A stretch of 64,000 nucleotides of DNA from Xestospongia muta (taxonomy: Eukaryota > Porifera > Demospongiae > Haplosclerida > Petrosiidae), in NCBI GenBank assembly GCA_963693285.1, contig OY848921.1:1736001-1800000 (forward strand). The letters are read 5' to 3'. The notes under the pieces are model-generated. The model was not told the origin of the DNA, did not search any database, and saw only the letters and a program-made list of their open reading frames with translations. Position numbers and translations under genes: made by a program. Of this stretch, positions 60,740-64,000 are shown piece after piece. Position 1 is the first letter of the stretch, and each line of letters begins with the position of its first letter.

Positions 60740-60935
60740 TAGATGACTGGACTTGATGACACATACATTGATGTGTCTATAGATTATCTTCTATACTAAA
60801 TGTACAAGTACAGTCTGGACAGTGGTAAGATTTGTCACCAGTGTGATGAGAATAAATATCATAATATTACAATCAGTACTGGTCATATGATGACATAAAG
60901 GACACTGGAAAATGTCTTGTTTTAAGGGACAGTAA
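60740..60935 (-). pseudogene. C2H2 zinc-finger relic, only in copy 2
   Basis: On the minus strand one frame reads IFQCPLCHHMTS and, after a frame change, the typical inter-finger linker and next finger start HTGDKSYHCPDCTCTFS followed by a stop. This pattern is that of C2H2 zinc fingers, too decayed to encode a protein. Copy 1 lacks these about 190 bp, probably by deletion. Confidence 0.55.
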
Positions 60936-61188
60936 TTGTTATGATGATCAGTTAATACAGTTGAGTTAACACGTCTACTTACAGTCATTTAGAAGATAAC
61001 AGAGTCTGTGTTAGATGACATATTCGGTGAAGACCACATGTGGTGTATAGGCTAATAATTAATTAAAGCTCCACCTACTAATTATGAGTAATTAATAGTT
61101 ATATAAAAGTTGTGACAATTGACAATGGGACTTGTCTACATGAATTATTAAAAATACACAAAGCTTTGGTCTTCAGAGAATAATGTAA

Positions 61189-61614
61189 TTAGTCTTTAAA
61201 TTTGGGATGACCTTTATTCCATTCCAGTGTTCTTGACGTCACTTTACCATCACCGTGACAAGCATACCTCCCAGCACGAGTCTCTGCATCAGTTTTATAT
61301 TGTATTGTCTCGCGTACATAAGGAATTAACTTCATTCCAACCTCATCTCTATCTTCTGCTGTAGTATACACACATATCACTTTAATATTTGGATTTGAAG
61401 AATTTGGGTTGACCATCATTGTTGAGACCTTAGCTGCAGTAGCTCCTAATTCACCAGATACCACAGCCTGACTTATTGTCTCCCAGACCTGATCAATACA
61501 AGAGATGTGTTTGAAAATCAACCATTTGCCTAATGTTGGTCCTTTGGCACTGCAGTGAGCAGGACCATTGACATAAATCCAGTAATTATCAAATACCTCT
61601 GTGGGTTTGGCCAT
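61189..61614 (-). CDS. UPF0696/DUF1917 family protein (C11orf68/Bles03-like), copy 2
   Basis: An intact 141-residue single-exon copy starting MAKPTEVFDNYWIYVNG. It differs from copy 1 at a few residues (KEL to TEV, VLSGEL to VVSGEL, MMIN to MMVN, TIRYK to TIQYK), all compatible with function. Same head-to-head arrangement with PPIL2, with a 60-bp gap. Confidence 0.72.
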   Translation of the reverse strand: MAKPTEVFDNYWIYVNGPAHCSAKGPTLGKWLIFKHISCIDQVWETISQAVVSGELGATAAKVSTMMVNPNSSNPNIKVICVYTTAEDRDEVGMKLIPYVRETIQYKTDAETRAGRYACHGDGKVTSRTLEWNKGHPKFKD

Positions 61615-61674
61615 CTTAATTAAAGTAGGCGGGGTTTTAAATTTTAACCTCTTTTCAACTGTCGCAGTATTAAT

Positions 61675-63964
61675 ATGGGTAAAAAGCAACATCAGAAAGA
61701 CAAATTGTAAGTTTAATACAAAGAAGAGCAGATCTGGAAGTAGTCAGATTTTCTTCCTGTTTTAAATTCTACATCTCTTTCAATCAGATACCTCACTTGT
61801 ACAGAATGGTCCACAATATATGGTGGGAAGAAGGCAGCGGCTGCTGCTAAAGGTGGAAGGTCAGAATTCAAACGACTTCCATTTAATTGTTGTAGGTAAG
61901 TACATATAATACATCTGGTGTGATAATATCGTGTGTAGTTTATCTCTTCAGCCATTTGAACATCCTTTGTGTACATCTGATGGAATAGTGTTTGATCTGA
62001 TGTAAGTAATTATGAGATGGATGAATGAGTGAACAGATGGATGGATGGATAGATCCAATGGACAAACAGACAGATGAATGGATAAATAGATGGTTGGTTG
62101 AGTAGATAGGTAGAAAGATGTGGGAAATACAAAGGAGGGAATGGATCAATGGATTTACTTCACAATGGATGTATTACTAGGAACATTGTACCCTATCTAA
62201 AGAAGTATGGACATAATCCTTTAACAGGAGAGGTAATATATGGTTATTTTTAACCCTTTACTAATTGATTATATTATTTTAGCCAATGGATGCCAAGTCA
62301 CTCATTAAATTGAATTTTCATAAAAATTCTGAAGGTATTATATCTTTAATTAATGTGGGTGTGGCTTAATTCACTAATTATATTCATTACAGGTCAATAT
62401 CATTGTCCAATCACCTTCAAAGTCTTTAATGAAAATAGTCACATTGTTGCTATACGGCCCAGTGGTAACGTCTATTCCTATGAGGTCTATAAATAGAGTT
62501 ATCATTACATCATTGTGTTACTATTATTAGTGCATGCTTACTATATTCTTATGTTACTAATATTAGTAACAGACCTCTGTTTCTGTAGGCAATTGACAGA
62601 TTAAATATTAAAACTAAACATTTTCAAGATCTTTTGACAGAACAATCTTTTAAGAGAGGTGACATAATAACTATACAGGTAATTATCATAATTACTTTAT
62701 AATTAGTAGGGTTATCCCCAATTTTGTTATATAGGATCCAACTGCACTTGAAAAATTTGATATTTCCAGTTTTCATCACATGAAGAACAACTTATTTGTG
62801 GATGAAGAAGGTATGGACATTATACTATATTATAATATTGTGACTGAGTCTGATAAAAAGTATCTTTATTGTGCAATGATTTCAAACAGAAACTTGCATA
62901 TAAATGGTTGCTACATGGCCATCATAAACATTAAGTCTAGTAGAAAGCAAAATACCTGTATACCAAATTTAAAGACTTCTTACTGTGTAGCAACTGTTTA
63001 TTCAAAATTTTGTGCAATAAGATACTTTTTTCAGACTCAGTCTGAGTCAGTCATATTGTCTAGTATTGTTATGTTTGTGTTTATAATAAAAGATGTTTTT
63101 ATTTTTAACTCTATAGAACTAGAAAGAGCTAGAACAGATCCTACATATTGTTTACGAGTCATTAATCCTGAGGCTAGAGCCGCATTAGAAGGACTTTATG
63201 AAGAATATAAAGCTCCTGTAAGTTAGCCCACATGTGTGTGTCCATTGTGTAACCAATCATCTGTCCATCCATCATTCCATTCGTCCATTTTAGGAGAAAA
63301 AAGAAAAAGCGAAGACTAAACTAACTGCAAGAAATGCTGTAAGTTATTATTAACAACCTTGTTACTATGACAACTGTTGCTATGGTAACCCTATCTCTAG
63401 GCTCATTATTCAACAGGAGCTGTAGCACAGTCCTTTACATCTACAATATCGGCTCCAGTAACAGAGAATGAAGCTGGTAAATAAAAGAATAATATCCTAT
63501 ATGTGTGGATGTGTCTCTCTTAGATATACTGGATCTTGATGTGATCAGATATAGACGAGTTAAGAAGAAAGGTTAGTAAACTGTAATACCTCACTGGGTT
63601 TTGTGTGGGTCTATTGCCTCAATTTTCTGTCTATCCATCCATTTTTGATTTGTCTGTCTGTCTGTTCATATATTTACCTGTTCTCTGTTAATGTCTCTGT
63701 CTTACTGCCTTAGGATATGTCAGGGTCCATACCAATATGGGTGATCTTAATATAGAGTTACACTGTGACTTGGTTTGTTACTAATAGTAAATAAATGACA
63801 CATCAAAATAACATTGTTATTTTAGGTACCAAAAACATGTGAGAACTTTATTCTCTTGTGCAAAAAAAATTACTACAATGATACAAGTCAGTAAATACAC
63901 TTATCTGACTATATTCTTTATGTTTATCTTTTTAGTATTTCATCGCTCTATCCGACATTTTATG
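61675..63964 (+). CDS. PPIL2: PPIL2, U-box/cyclophilin-like protein, copy 2 (5' part; runs off the window)
   Basis: The exons seen are 61675-61706, 61788-61895, 61939-62001, 62181-62232, 62283-62334, 62393-62484, 62589-62678, 62735-62810, 63117-63217, 63294-63338, 63401-63476, 63524-63571, 63714-63772, 63826-63886 and 63936-63964. All are in phase with no lesion. The start MGKKQHQKDK, the U-box (SLSLQPFEHPLCTSDGIVFD ... NIVPYLKKYG), the middle region and the start of the cyclophilin domain (GYVRVHTNMGDLNIELHCDL, then TIFHRSIRHFM) match PPIL2 closely. Relatives act in the spliceosome and as ubiquitin ligases. The intron 62811-63116 is 306 nt, in frame and stop-free. The remaining cyclophilin exons lie beyond the window. 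Confidence 0.92.
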
Positions 63965-64000
63965 GTAAGTTTTGTGAAGAGATTTCACTGTAATCCTCTC

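Larger units (their letters stand above)
57670..61188. other. Non-coding stretch, copy of 48131-51451
   Basis: The features recur: TTTCCCGCCAAA at 58514-58525 and 60173-60184, the GC-rich hairpin at 59204-59277, and the diverged direct repeats (about 57920-58180 and 60365-60615). The part 60740-60930 is present only in this copy and holds a zinc-finger relic. No intact gene is seen. Confidence 0.5.
54470..64000. repeat. Tandem segmental duplication, copy 2 (continues past the window)
   Basis: The junction 54469/54470 joins PPIL2 exon 17 to the middle of Moonraker exon 1. The shared bases TTCTC at 54470-54474 could be microhomology, if PPIL2 continues Gly-Ser-Gln as relatives do. Confidence 0.9.

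Noticed and set aside
1..64000. Transposase, reverse transcriptase, integrase, rRNA or tRNA genes
   Set aside because: Looked for characteristic motifs and cloverleaf cores on reading; none was found, though a proper RNA scan could not be run.

Overview
The window looks like nuclear DNA of an early-branching animal, most likely a demosponge (Amphimedon-like). It is AT-rich, with compact genes, short introns with clean GT-AG borders, bidirectional promoters and animal-specific genes: a secreted follistatin/SPARC-type protein, Moonraker, CCDC74, a TP53I13-like protein, ZU5 and death domains. Large death-domain/ankyrin families are, from general knowledge, typical of sponge genomes. No prokaryotic, viral or organellar gene was recognised. 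Species assignment is inference.

Left part (1-39.7 kb): a nested tandem array. Unit 1 (about 91-14840) and unit 2 (about 26863-38270) are recent copies of one block: a secreted FOLN-Kazal-EF-hand protein (-), a two-exon fragment of an M28B (glutamate carboxypeptidase II-like) gene (+), a death-domain/ankyrin gene (-) and phosphatidylserine decarboxylase, PISD (-). Two further death-domain/ankyrin loci lie between them. Locus B (15214-20690) can be spliced in phase over six exons into a 1527-residue protein with death domain, conserved middle region, ankyrin array, ZU5 domain and C-terminal death-fold-like region. Locus D (23376-25199) has an in-frame stop and is fused in frame to a piece of the EF-hand gene. 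All four ankyrin genes (A, B, C, D) share a 5' leader exon and have a minisatellite in the leader intron. They carry 11, 8, 4 and 2 copies of a 66-residue ankyrin pair. PISD is intact only in unit 2 (eight exons, 482 residues). The unit 1 copy is a truncated, multiply broken pseudogene, and a third 3' fragment lies at 26762-26862.

Middle part (39.7-45.4 kb): single-copy genes. PISD and a TP53I13-like membrane protein gene are head to head. The latter converges on a nine-exon Moonraker (KIAA0753) orthologue (759 residues).

Right part (44.9-64 kb): a second tandem duplication with a unit of about 9.585 kb. The unit holds the 5' part of Moonraker exon 1 (-), CCDC74 (+), a non-coding stretch with a GC-rich hairpin, a UPF0696/DUF1917 gene (-) and PPIL2 (+). 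The junction at about 54470 cuts PPIL2 copy 1 inside its cyclophilin domain and leaves Moonraker copy 2 as a 5' stub. CCDC74 and the DUF1917 gene are intact in both copies. PPIL2 copy 2 is open in every exon seen and runs off the window. The Moonraker/CCDC74 shared promoter carries an RFX X-box-like motif in both copies, which fits co-regulation of centriole/cilium genes.

For every spliced gene the exon borders were read from GT/AG sites and checked by adding exon lengths for phase. Function names rest on remembered family sequences, not on a search.
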